From Stramentimicrobium sp964433555 (lineage in GTDB: Bacteria > Atribacterota > Phoenicimicrobiia > Phoenicimicrobiales > Stramentimicrobiaceae): DNA of 64,000 bases. Position 1 is the stretch's first letter; each line of letters begins with the position of its first letter. Below are positions 1 through 7,978 of the stretch, in pieces. The DNA lies in NCBI GenBank assembly GCA_964433555.1, contig CAYSRG010000001.1:124001-188000 (forward strand), in the 5' to 3' direction. The notes under the pieces were generated by a model. It made no database searches. It saw only the letters and a list, made by a program, of their open reading frames with translations, and was not told where the DNA came from. The position numbers and the translations under genes are program-made.

Positions 1-660
1 TAAGGATTTACCTAATTTTTTACCTAGTTTTTCCTTCAAATCGTTACAACTGAACTGATCAGGTATAAGGATTAATATCTGCTTCCCCTCCTGAATAGTT
101 TTCATAATCAAGGAGATATAATAAAGATCCCTTTCTCTATAACTATGGTAGTGAAAAAGTACTGGTTTGCTGAAATTATCTGCTATCGAGGTCTGCTGTG
201 CTGTAAAAAGATTATATTGACAAGTATTAATTTGAGGTTTATTATCTTCATTTCTTTTTCTATAATAAGATTTTCCTTTATCTAAAATTCTACTTGCTAA
301 GGGGATGTTATTCAGAATAGAAGCAATCTTTTTATTAGATATTCGGGAAGGTACAATATAAGATATTACAGTTCCTCTAGGACATAGGTAATATCTAGCT
401 ATCCAATCAGTTAAGGCTAGAATTTCCCGGGATAGAATGGGAATAGGATCCAGGACCTCTTCAATTTCTTTCAGATCTTGGAATTCTGTTTCCTTAATGA
501 TATTTACTACAATTCCAACTTTTTTTCTATTTTGAAAAGATATTGTAACCCTCTTCCCAACTTCAACTGCTTCCTTTAGAGATAAGGGAATGAGATAATG
601 AAAACCATGATCAAGATTTATATTTAGAGGAATGACCTCGGCTACATTATTGTTTATCAT
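1..660 (-). CDS. priA: Primosomal protein N' (PriA), N-terminal part, Walker A degenerate
   Basis: Partial gene running off the left edge; 220 codons are visible from ATG at 660. PriA restarts collapsed replication forks by binding branched DNA and reloading the helicase. Residues 1-105 match the 3'-DNA-binding domain, including the diagnostic stretch ALTDWIARYYLCPRGTVI. The winged-helix segment that normally follows is reduced to about 40 residues. At the start of the helicase domain (LFTAQQ, residues 151-156) the expected GVTGSGKTE loop is replaced by FHYHSYRERD (169-178), while the following strand GKQILILIPDQ is kept. This copy therefore probably cannot bind ATP in the usual way, as is known for actinobacterial PriA. 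The start overlaps the coaBC stop as TAATG, so the two genes are probably translationally coupled. Confidence 0.85.
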   Translation of the reverse strand, partial: MINNNVAEVIPLNINLDHGFHYLIPLSLKEAVEVGKRVTISFQNRKKVGIVVNIIKETEFQDLKEIEEVLDPIPILSREILALTDWIARYYLCPRGTVISYIVPSRISNKKIASILNNIPLASRILDKGKSYYRKRNEDNKPQINTCQYNLFTAQQTSIADNFSKPVLFHYHSYRERDLYYISLIMKTIQEGKQILILIPDQFSCNDLKEKLGKKLGKSL

Positions 661-1895
661 TATATTATAATAGCCTTACTTTGATGTTCAAAATATGACT
701 TTACTAAATCAAAAAGGTATTCTGCAACTTCATATTTTGACATCAGGGGCAAATCAATAGTCTTTCCGCTACGCTCAATAATCAATACCTTATTGGTATC
801 GGCACCAAATCCACTATCTTCTCTGCTGATATCATTTGCTACAATATAATCCAAATTTTTTGATTTTAATTTTGACAGGGCATTTTCTTTTAGCTTTTCC
901 ACTTCAGCTGCAAATCCAATCAGAATCTGTTTCCCTTTTTTTTCTCCAACCTCTTTTAATATATCGGCATTTTTTCTCAACTCTAAGCTGATAACATCAG
1001 CTTCTTCCTTTTTTATTTTTCCTTTAAATTGATTTACCGGTCGAAAATCTGATACCGCAGCTGCAGAAATAAATACATCTACCTGATCAAAATAAGATAG
1101 TACCTGTTCTCTCATCTCTGCTGCAGTATTTACCCGAATAGTCTTTATCCCCTCAATATCCTGTAGAAAGGTAGGCCCGGAAACCAGAATTACCTTAGCA
1201 CCACGCCTTTTTGCTACTTCCGCTAAAGCGAAACCCATTTTACCGCTTGAGTAATTAGAGATAAACCTTACCTGGTCTATAGGTTCTCTGGTTGCCGCAG
1301 CAGTTATGAGTATCGTTTTTCCATTTAAAGAATTGGCATTATCTATTATCTTCTTGATAAAACTAATTATATTGGCAGGAGTTGTCATCCTCCCATCTCC
1401 ATATTCACCACAAGCCAAATTACCCTTTTCAGTTTCTATGAAATGATAACCTTTTCTTCGTAGATAGCCAATATTATTTCTGAGAATCGAATTATTAATC
1501 ATAACCTTATTCATGGCTGGAGCAATGATAACTTCACCCTGGAAAGCTAATATGGTAGTACTTAACAAATCATCTGCTATACCATGTGCTAATTTGGAAA
1601 TAACATTTGCCGATGCCGGTGCAATTACCAGCATATTAGCCCAGCGAGCTAGAAAAATATGTCTTATCTCTGGATCTTCCTCATCTGGAGAAAAGAGTCT
1701 GGTATAAACCTTATTTTCAGATAAGACTGCCATAGTCAGGGGGGTAATAAAACGGGTAGCATTTTCAGTCATCACTACTTTAAGCTGAAATCTTTCTTTC
1801 TTCATCAATCGAACTAACTCTGCACTTTTATAAGCGGAAATCCCTCCTGTAATACCAAGAATTATGTTTACTTTTTTATCCTTTGCATCAGTCAT
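660..1895 (-). CDS. coaBC: Bifunctional phosphopantothenoylcysteine decarboxylase / phosphopantothenate-cysteine ligase
   Basis: 411 residues, the usual length for CoaBC. It makes 4'-phosphopantetheine for coenzyme A in two steps: CTP-dependent coupling of phosphopantothenate to cysteine (C-terminal CoaB), then FMN-dependent decarboxylation (N-terminal CoaC). The flavoprotein half starts IILGITGGISAYKSAELVR and contains the PAMN segment with the expected Asn. The CoaB half starts near residue 190 with ILITAAATREPIDQVRFISN and carries the NYSSGKMG signature. A GGGGAGA Shine-Dalgarno site precedes the ATG. Repeat copy A lies about 25 bp upstream and priA follows directly. Family assignment is secure. 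Confidence 0.96.
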   Translation of the reverse strand: MTDAKDKKVNIILGITGGISAYKSAELVRLMKKERFQLKVVMTENATRFITPLTMAVLSENKVYTRLFSPDEEDPEIRHIFLARWANMLVIAPASANVISKLAHGIADDLLSTTILAFQGEVIIAPAMNKVMINNSILRNNIGYLRRKGYHFIETEKGNLACGEYGDGRMTTPANIISFIKKIIDNANSLNGKTILITAAATREPIDQVRFISNYSSGKMGFALAEVAKRRGAKVILVSGPTFLQDIEGIKTIRVNTAAEMREQVLSYFDQVDVFISAAAVSDFRPVNQFKGKIKKEEADVISLELRKNADILKEVGEKKGKQILIGFAAEVEKLKENALSKLKSKNLDYIVANDISREDSGFGADTNKVLIIERSGKTIDLPLMSKYEVAEYLFDLVKSYFEHQSKAIII

Positions 1896-1920
1896 AATAT
1901 GTTCTCCCCATATAGGGTGT

Positions 1921-2134
1921 TCTAGAGGAATCCTTCCCCTGGGGAACCCCCTTTATTAGTATATAGTACATAATATATGGTATTTAGTATACCATTAATT
2001 TAGTAGCTAGTATTTGGCATCCAGCATTTGGTTCTTAGAGTAAAATGGTTTCAGGTTTTTGGTTTTCAGTTCAAATCTACTTAAGTAAAAGTGGATGAGA
2101 TTGCTTTCTCGCTTTGTTCCTCGCAATAGTCATT
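1921..2134. repeat. Dispersed intergenic repeat, copy A (left half only)
   Basis: Begins with an imperfect palindrome (GGAATCCTTCC flanked by AGAG and CCCTGGGG), then TTATTAGTATATAGTA, an AT-rich middle, GGTTCTTAGAGTAAAATGGT, GGTTTTCAGTTCAAATCT, and a terminal GAGATTGC...TCGCAATAGTCAT block. The same blocks in the same order recur in the copies near 13.1 and 21.9 kb. It lies between gmk and coaBC; no open reading frame resembling rpoZ, often found at this position, is present. Confidence 0.8.
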
Positions 2135-2166
2135 ATAGCAGAAACTTCCTTAGACAGTTACAACTT

Positions 2167-2751
2167 TTATTTGTTTTCTCTGATCCTGCATCTTTCACTA
2201 ACAATAATAGCTTTCAGTTCTTCTAAGGCTTTCCCCAGGTGATTATTAACAATTATATAATCGTAATATCTAATATATTCCATCTCATAATGGGCATCAT
2301 TTAGCCTTTTTTTTAGATTTTCCTCATCCTCTGTACTTCTTCCCCTTAACCGATTTTCCAATTTATCCCAGGAAGGTGGTGCAATAAAAATAAATATTCC
2401 TTCCGGATATTTATTCTTTATCTGTAATGCTCCCTGAACGTCAATTTCCAGTAAGAGATCTTTGCCTCCCACAAGTGTTTTATTAATAGTGTCTAATAAA
2501 GTACCTTTGTAATCTCCATGAACCTTTGCCCACTCGGCAAATCTATTCTCCTGGATATATCTTCTGAATGTTTCTTCGTCTACAAAAAAATAATCAATTC
2601 CTTCCCGTTCTTCCCTTCTTGGCTTTCTAGTAGTTACCGAAACTGAGTATTGTAAATCTGGAACGTGTTCAAATAATTTTTTTCTGAGAGTCCCCTTGCC
2701 AACTCCTGAGGGACCAGAAATTACAAATAGATGACCCCTATATTTCTCCAT
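2167..2751 (-). CDS. gmk: Guanylate kinase
   Basis: 194 residues. Phosphorylates GMP to GDP with ATP, a step in GTP supply. The P-loop GPSGVGKGT is at residues 13-21, followed by the GMP-binding region with SVSVTTRKPRREEREGIDYFF and the EIDVQGA segment. Length is normal. An AGGTGA site precedes the ATG. It sits 16 bp after remA and starts a conserved yicC-remA-gmk string. Confidence 0.97.
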   Translation of the reverse strand: MEKYRGHLFVISGPSGVGKGTLRKKLFEHVPDLQYSVSVTTRKPRREEREGIDYFFVDEETFRRYIQENRFAEWAKVHGDYKGTLLDTINKTLVGGKDLLLEIDVQGALQIKNKYPEGIFIFIAPPSWDKLENRLRGRSTEDEENLKKRLNDAHYEMEYIRYYDYIIVNNHLGKALEELKAIIVSERCRIRENK

Positions 2752-2767
2752 TTAATTCACCTATCTA

Positions 2768-3028
2768 CTAATCATTTTCTCTCTTCTGATAGTTATTTAG
2801 ACGATTAATGACTGTCTCTGGTTGTAAGGCAGATAAAATAATGTGATTACTGTCAGTAATGATAATAGACCTGGTTCTCCTCCCATAGGTAGCGTTCACT
2901 AATTTTTTAGATTGTTTTGCTTCTTCTCTTAATCTTTTCATAGGTGCTGAATCAGGATCCAAGATAGATATCACTCTTTCTAAATTTACAAAATTTCCAA
3001 ATCCAATATTCATCATAAATTGATTCAT
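2768..3028 (-). CDS. remA: RemA-like DUF370 regulatory protein
   Basis: 86 residues of the RemA/DUF370 family. In Bacillus subtilis RemA is a DNA-binding activator of biofilm matrix genes; in most bacteria its role is unstudied. The family core is seen in NIGFGNFVNLERVISIL, the central PMKRLREEAK segment, and the basic YGRRTRSIIITDSNHIILSA stretch thought to contact DNA. AGGAG lies 6 bp before the ATG at 3028. The context between yicC and gmk is the usual one, which supports the call. Confidence 0.9.
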   Translation of the reverse strand: MNQFMMNIGFGNFVNLERVISILDPDSAPMKRLREEAKQSKKLVNATYGRRTRSIIITDSNHIILSALQPETVINRLNNYQKREND

Positions 3029-3042
3029 AAAATACTCCTAAT

Positions 3043-3918
3043 TTATTCAATATTTCTTGATTGTTCTTTAATCTTTTCCAACTCTTCCTTTAGTCGAATA
3101 ACTTTTTCAGATATGCTCTGAGTAACAGATTTAGCACCTATAGTATTTATTTCCCTGCCCATCTCCTGGGTATAAAACTCCAGCTTCTTCCCTATAGGCT
3201 TTCTATTTTTGGCAATTCTCTTTAGCTGATTGATATGACTTTTTAATCTGGTTATCTCCTCAGTAACGTCACTCCTTTGCACTAAAAATGCCACTTCCAT
3301 TTCACTCCTTCCCTCGTCCAGCGAAATAGTCTGTGTTAGCTGCTTTATTCTTTCTTTTAACTTCTCCTGAAATTCCTTAAGACATTCTGTTTTTTCTTCT
3401 TCTATCTCTTGCACTATTTTTTCCATGCGGGAAATCCCTTTCAGAATATCTTTTATTAATCTGTTGCCTTCCTCTTCCCTGCTCTGCACCAAGGAATCCA
3501 GAGCTCTATTTAGAGAAACTTTTATTGATTCCCATTTCCCTTCCTCTTCTTCTTTTTTAATAAATTCAAATATTTCTTTATATCTGAGCAATGAATCCAG
3601 ATTAATTTCCTCCTCTAATTGGGCAATCTCTTTTAATCTATGTAATGATTGTAAATAGGACTTCAGTAAATCTTCATTTAATTTAATCTGGCTAATACGG
3701 TCATTACCATCATCAACTTTAATAAAAACACTAACAGTCCCTCTATTTATTCTCTTTTGAATAATGTTCTCTATTCTTTGCAGAATATCTAATGATTGGA
3801 TAGGCATCTTGACTTTGATATCGCAATAACGATTATTTACTGTTTTTATCTCTGTAATAGAAGTAATGCCATTAATCTCAGCTTCATTCATTCCAAAGCC
3901 GGTCATACTTTTTACCAA
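3043..3918 (-). CDS. yicC: YicC family endoribonuclease-like protein
   Basis: About 291 residues. YicC proteins are linked to RNA turnover and in E. coli act as an endoribonuclease. The hallmark N-terminus VKSMTGFGMNEAEINGITS and the C-terminal YTQEMGREINTIGAKS signature are both present, with a charged helical middle. I place the start at TTG 3918 because AAAGGAG lies 6 bp upstream and the product then begins M-VKSMTGFG as in homologues; an upstream ATG at 3942 has no Shine-Dalgarno site. First gene of the yicC-remA-gmk string. Confidence 0.93.
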   Translation of the reverse strand: MVKSMTGFGMNEAEINGITSITEIKTVNNRYCDIKVKMPIQSLDILQRIENIIQKRINRGTVSVFIKVDDGNDRISQIKLNEDLLKSYLQSLHRLKEIAQLEEEINLDSLLRYKEIFEFIKKEEEEGKWESIKVSLNRALDSLVQSREEEGNRLIKDILKGISRMEKIVQEIEEEKTECLKEFQEKLKERIKQLTQTISLDEGRSEMEVAFLVQRSDVTEEITRLKSHINQLKRIAKNRKPIGKKLEFYTQEMGREINTIGAKSVTQSISEKVIRLKEELEKIKEQSRNIE

Positions 3919-4341
3919 AAAATTCTCCTTTCTCTTCCTCATATTTTAAAATCATTTTAGGAAATTCCCCTGACTCTGTCAAATATATAAAATTAAGCCT
4001 GGAGCTTATAGTTATCAGTAATAGGCATAAAATAAGGATTTATTACCTTAATACCCTTTTCATCTGCTGGTAAGAAACCAATAATAGAAAACATCTGCCT
4101 GCTACCAAACCTCTGGATAGGCAAGGCATAGTAATTATGATTATTATATACTCTATACTTAAAATCTAATTTATCATAAATTGTTCTTTATTTAGAAAAG
4201 AGTACTCTATGAAATCTGAATTTTTGAAAATTTCTATACTATTAAACAGAAATGTCTTGACCAGTAGTAATAAATATATTATAAATGACCTGTAATCATT
4301 ACTATTTTTTATCTAATATTTTAAAGATAAGAGGAGAGAAA
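3919..4341. other. Divergent intergenic region between yicC and rqcH
   Basis: AT-rich spacer that must hold promoters for both directions. I see no gene and no convincing structured RNA. GAGGAGAG at 4331-4338 is the ribosome binding site of the plus-strand gene. Confidence 0.6.
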
Positions 4342-6141
4342 ATGATACTGGATAGCATTGCTTTATCACTGGTAGCTTATGAAATTAATAAACAGATAAT
4401 TCCAGCCAGGATTCTTGACCTCTATCAAATCGAACAATATGGAATATTGCTGGTTCTAAAAAATAAAAAAGGTGACCATAAAATATTTTTTTCTCTAAAA
4501 CCGGATAGAATGACTTTCTTCATAAGTGAGATTATTCCGCTAAAAGAAAATGTTAGCTCAACATTTACCAAACAATTAAAAAGTCAACTTCAGGGAGGTA
4601 AGCTATCAAAAATAGAGCAGTTAGACTTTGACCGTATTATCAAACTCACCATCCAATCCTATCATAAATTTGGACCCTCAGTAGAATATAATCTAATATT
4701 TGAATTTATGGGTAAACATAGCAATGCCATTCTAATTGATGAAAATGGTTTTATCAAAACTGCACTAAAGCAAGTTGGTTCTGAACTGAATAGGTACCGG
4801 GAGATTAAACCAGGAATTCTATATAAATCCCCTCCTGCACAAGATAAATTGAATCCCCTGACTGTAAATAAAGAACAGTTCCTGAACATATTCCTTAGAA
4901 ACAGTGCTTCATCTCAACCAGATTATTGGTGGCAACTTTTATGCCATAATTTCCAAGGCATAAGCCAAAAAAGTGCTAGAGAGATGGTTTCTTTCTTGAA
5001 ATTTCCTGCTGATCAAAAAGTCTCTGAACTTCAATCAGAACAACTAATCAACCTTTGGGAAGCATTCTGTAACTTTAGAGAGAAAATTATTCAGCACAAC
5101 ATAACACCACTGTTGTTAATTGATAGAAATAGTGGTAAGGCAATCGATTATTCTTTAATTTCACCTATAGAATCATCGGAAATAGAATATTTATCTTTTA
5201 ATCAGGTTTCCGCCTGCCTTGAATCTTTTTATTACCAGATTAGCAAAGAGAAAAAGAAGCAGGAATTGCATCAAATAATAATTAAAATCCTGAATAAAAA
5301 CCGGGAAAAATTAGAAGAAAAAAATAAAATTTTAAAGAGAAAAAATAAAGAGATAGAGGATTGCGAACAATATAAAAAGAAAGGAGAATTAATTAAGGCG
5401 AATTTATGGAATATAAAATACGGCATGCATCAGGTTACCCTTATAGATTATACTGAACCTGGTCTTCCCAGGATTGACATTGAATTAAATCCTAACTTTT
5501 CGCCACTACAAAATGCCCGTCAATTTTTCCAGAGATACAAAAAATTAACCGTGAATAGAGTAAGAATAAAAAAACAACTATTGGAGAATCAAGAATCTTT
5601 GAAGCAATTAAATGAAATTTATTTAAAATTATCGGAAAGTAAAAATTCTCTCAGCAAATTAACCGCTCTCTATCAGAAATTAGTGCAATTAAATTATATT
5701 AAAAGGGGGAAAGGAATCGGGAGTAAGAATTCGATAAAGAGAATGCCTTCTATTTTAAAATTTCTTTCTACTGACGGTTGGAATATATTGGTGGGGAAGA
5801 ATAGTCAGCAAAATGAATATATCCTAAGGCATCTTTCCAGCGGTAATGATTTCTGGTTGCACCATCAGCTTAAATCTGGTGCCCATGTTATAATAAAAAA
5901 CCACCAAAATTTGTCATCTCCTCCTCCTGATACACTAACCTTTGCTGCCCGATTAACCGGATATTATAGCAGAGTAAAAAATTATGAGACAGCTCCAATA
6001 ATATATACCTTAAGAAAATATGTTAAAAAACCAAAAAATAGTAAAGTTGGCAAGGTAGTTTACTCTCAGGAAAAGAGTATACCGGTTTTCATTGATTATG
6101 AGGAAATACAGAAAGATATAAATAAGATGATATTAACTTAA
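4342..6141 (+). CDS. rqcH: Rqc2/RqcH family ribosome quality-control protein (NFACT)
   Basis: 599 residues. RqcH binds obstructed 50S subunits carrying a stalled peptidyl-tRNA and adds C-terminal alanine tails for degradation. Visible parts are an NFACT-N domain from the first residue (MILDSIALSLVAYEINKQ), a long charged coiled coil near residues 310-450 rich in KEEKNK-type repeats, and a C-terminal NFACT-R domain with FWLHHQLKSGAHVIIK. The ATG at 4342 is chosen because GAGGAG lies 6 bp upstream; an ATG at 4285 has none. It is one of the few plus-strand genes and converges on rluD with a 4-base overlap of the stops. Older annotations call this family fibronectin-binding protein A. Confidence 0.92.
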   Translation: MILDSIALSLVAYEINKQIIPARILDLYQIEQYGILLVLKNKKGDHKIFFSLKPDRMTFFISEIIPLKENVSSTFTKQLKSQLQGGKLSKIEQLDFDRIIKLTIQSYHKFGPSVEYNLIFEFMGKHSNAILIDENGFIKTALKQVGSELNRYREIKPGILYKSPPAQDKLNPLTVNKEQFLNIFLRNSASSQPDYWWQLLCHNFQGISQKSAREMVSFLKFPADQKVSELQSEQLINLWEAFCNFREKIIQHNITPLLLIDRNSGKAIDYSLISPIESSEIEYLSFNQVSACLESFYYQISKEKKKQELHQIIIKILNKNREKLEEKNKILKRKNKEIEDCEQYKKKGELIKANLWNIKYGMHQVTLIDYTEPGLPRIDIELNPNFSPLQNARQFFQRYKKLTVNRVRIKKQLLENQESLKQLNEIYLKLSESKNSLSKLTALYQKLVQLNYIKRGKGIGSKNSIKRMPSILKFLSTDGWNILVGKNSQQNEYILRHLSSGNDFWLHHQLKSGAHVIIKNHQNLSSPPPDTLTFAARLTGYYSRVKNYETAPIIYTLRKYVKKPKNSKVGKVVYSQEKSIPVFIDYEEIQKDINKMILT

Positions 6142-7085
6142 AGGGTAGAAAGTACTTTTAATTGAGCCAGAAAGTCATCTGGCAAGGGTGAGGTAAAGGT
6201 TAATATCTGATGATTAATCGGATGCTGGAATTGTAAAAAATGGGAATGTAAGGCCTGCCTCTCAATCACTAGCAAGGAATTATTTTTTTTACCAAAACCA
6301 TAAACCTTGTCACCAACCACTGGATGTCCCAGATAATGCAAATGAACTCTTATCTGATGAGTACGACCAGTATACAATCTGATTAATAGCAGGGTAAAAG
6401 AAGTAAAATGTTTGATAACCTGAAAATAAGTCCTGGCTTCTCGACCACCTATAGCGGTAATTGCCATCTTATTCCCATGTTTGGGATCTCTCCCAATGGG
6501 AGCTTCAATATAACCTTTCTCATCCTTTACCGCTCCATGCACCAGAGTGATATACCTTTTTACTACTTTCCTTTCTTTAATCTGTTGACTTAACTGATAG
6601 TGTGCCTGTTCTGTTTTGGCAATCATCATTAAACCCGACGTCTCTTTATCCAACCGGTGAACAATTCCAGGTCGATTAACTCCGCCTATACCCGAAAGCT
6701 CTCGTTGGCAATGAAAGAGAAGAGCATTGACCAAGGTACCTTTGTTTACCTTTCCAGTGGGATGAACAATCATACCTGCATCCTTATCAATGACCATTAA
6801 ATGCTCATCTTCATAATAGATGTTAAGAGGAATATCTTCGGCTTTTAATGATAATTCCTGATTATCAGGTATGACAAAGTAGATGGTATCTCCTGATTTT
6901 AAAACATAGCTTGGCTTTACCCTCCTACTATTTACGGTAATATGACCAAAATTAATTAATTCTTTAATTCTGTTTCTTGATAAATTAGCAACTTCTGCTT
7001 TGGCTAAAAAAGAATCCACTCTAATCTTTTCCTGCTCTAAATACTGAAGTTTACCAGTGATTTTTGGGGAATCAATCTTGTTCAT
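6138..7085 (-). CDS. rluD: Ribosomal large subunit pseudouridine synthase, RluD type
   Basis: 315 residues from ATG 7085. Isomerises uridines to pseudouridine in 23S rRNA. An S4 RNA-binding domain (about residues 20-75, RIKELINFGHITVNSRRVK) precedes the synthase domain, which carries the catalytic Asp in GIVHRLDKETSGLM and the later RLYTGRTHQIRVHL motif. ATG 7085 has AAGG 8 bp upstream; the earlier ATG at 7118 has no ribosome binding site. It follows lspA by 62 bp, a pairing very common in bacteria. The exact target sites cannot be told from sequence. Confidence 0.93.
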   Translation of the reverse strand: MNKIDSPKITGKLQYLEQEKIRVDSFLAKAEVANLSRNRIKELINFGHITVNSRRVKPSYVLKSGDTIYFVIPDNQELSLKAEDIPLNIYYEDEHLMVIDKDAGMIVHPTGKVNKGTLVNALLFHCQRELSGIGGVNRPGIVHRLDKETSGLMMIAKTEQAHYQLSQQIKERKVVKRYITLVHGAVKDEKGYIEAPIGRDPKHGNKMAITAIGGREARTYFQVIKHFTSFTLLLIRLYTGRTHQIRVHLHYLGHPVVGDKVYGFGKKNNSLLVIERQALHSHFLQFQHPINHQILTFTSPLPDDFLAQLKVLSTL

Positions 7086-7147
7086 TTTAGCAACCTTAAA
7101 ATGGGTAAATATCCTCATTGGTTAATTTACTTATTGGAAAATGTGTT

Positions 7148-7612
7148 TCATTCTTCCAGATTATCATCATCTCTTGCACTTTCCGGCTGGAATAAAAAAT
7201 GAATTATCAGAAGAAAGAATCCAATATTAATAGCTGAATCAGCAACATTAAAGATAGGCCATATTCTGAAATCTAAAAAATCAATTACACTTCCAATTCT
7301 TAAACGATCTATTAGATTACCCAGGGAACCTCCTAAAATCAAAATAAATGAGAAAAATACCAACCTACTGTGTCGAGCTATCTTTGATAAGAAAATAATT
7401 CCCAAGAGAATAATTAGTAAACCTATAACGATAAAAGTTGCATTACTAAACCTTAACAGGCCAAAGGCTGATCCTGGATTCTGAATATAAGTGAAATGAA
7501 ATATCTTATTTATTATGGGAATAGATTCTCCCAATTCCAAATTACTCGATATCCATATTTTACTGGCCTGGTCAGCAATAATTACTAGTAATACTCCTAT
7601 AACAAAACGCAT
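7148..7612 (-). CDS. lspA: Lipoprotein signal peptidase (signal peptidase II)
   Basis: 154 residues with four predicted membrane spans. Cleaves signal peptides of diacylglyceryl-modified prolipoproteins in the cytoplasmic membrane. Both catalytic-aspartate motifs are present: GGSLGNLIDRL and FNVADSAIN, plus the family block YIQNPGSAFG. The frame stays open further upstream, but that part is repeat copy B; ATG 7612 (MRFVIGVLLVIIADQ) with GGAG just upstream gives the normal length. Lies between ileS and rluD. Confidence 0.95.
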   Translation of the reverse strand: MRFVIGVLLVIIADQASKIWISSNLELGESIPIINKIFHFTYIQNPGSAFGLLRFSNATFIVIGLLIILLGIIFLSKIARHSRLVFFSFILILGGSLGNLIDRLRIGSVIDFLDFRIWPIFNVADSAINIGFFLLIIHFLFQPESARDDDNLEE

Positions 7613-7630
7613 TGGATCTCCAGTAATACA

Positions 7631-7857
7631 GGATATTCCAGGAGAATCCTTCCCCTGGGGAATCCCTTTTTCTCGTATATAGTATACCACCAGTATATAG
7701 TATACCGTATAAAGTGGTAGTGCGTTGAGTGTAGTGCGTGAATCATAGGTAAGCATTATACCCAAATAAAAGTTTAACTAAAAACTTGTACTATACCAAA
7801 AACTGAAAACTTCATGGTCATTGCGAGTACTGCTTAAGCAGTGCGTAGCAATCTCAC
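7631..7857. repeat. Dispersed intergenic repeat, copy B (internally deleted)
   Basis: Starts 18 bp upstream of the lspA ATG with GGATATTCCAGGAGAATCC, followed by the palindrome partner CCCTGGGG and GTATATAGTATACC, then jumps to the tail seen in copies C and D (GCGTGAATCATAGGTAA, TTATACCCAAA, CCAAAAACTGAAAAC) and ends in CATTGCGAGTACTGCTTAAG plus GCAATCTCA. It lacks the inner GAGATTGCC block of the full copies. The remaining intergenic bases to 7978 hold nothing else recognisable. Confidence 0.8.
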
Positions 7858-7978
7858 TTAGTAAATCGTACCTTGTAATTATTTTTTTATTTTATTACAG
7901 TATATATTGCGGTCATATTTTTGTTTCAGTATCCTGGGAATTAATGCCTTTGAAGTAGCCTGACACTCTTTCTGAAAA

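Noticed and set aside
7613..7765. Longer N-terminus for LspA
   Set aside because: It is repeat copy B read in frame; ATG 7612 gives the normal protein length.
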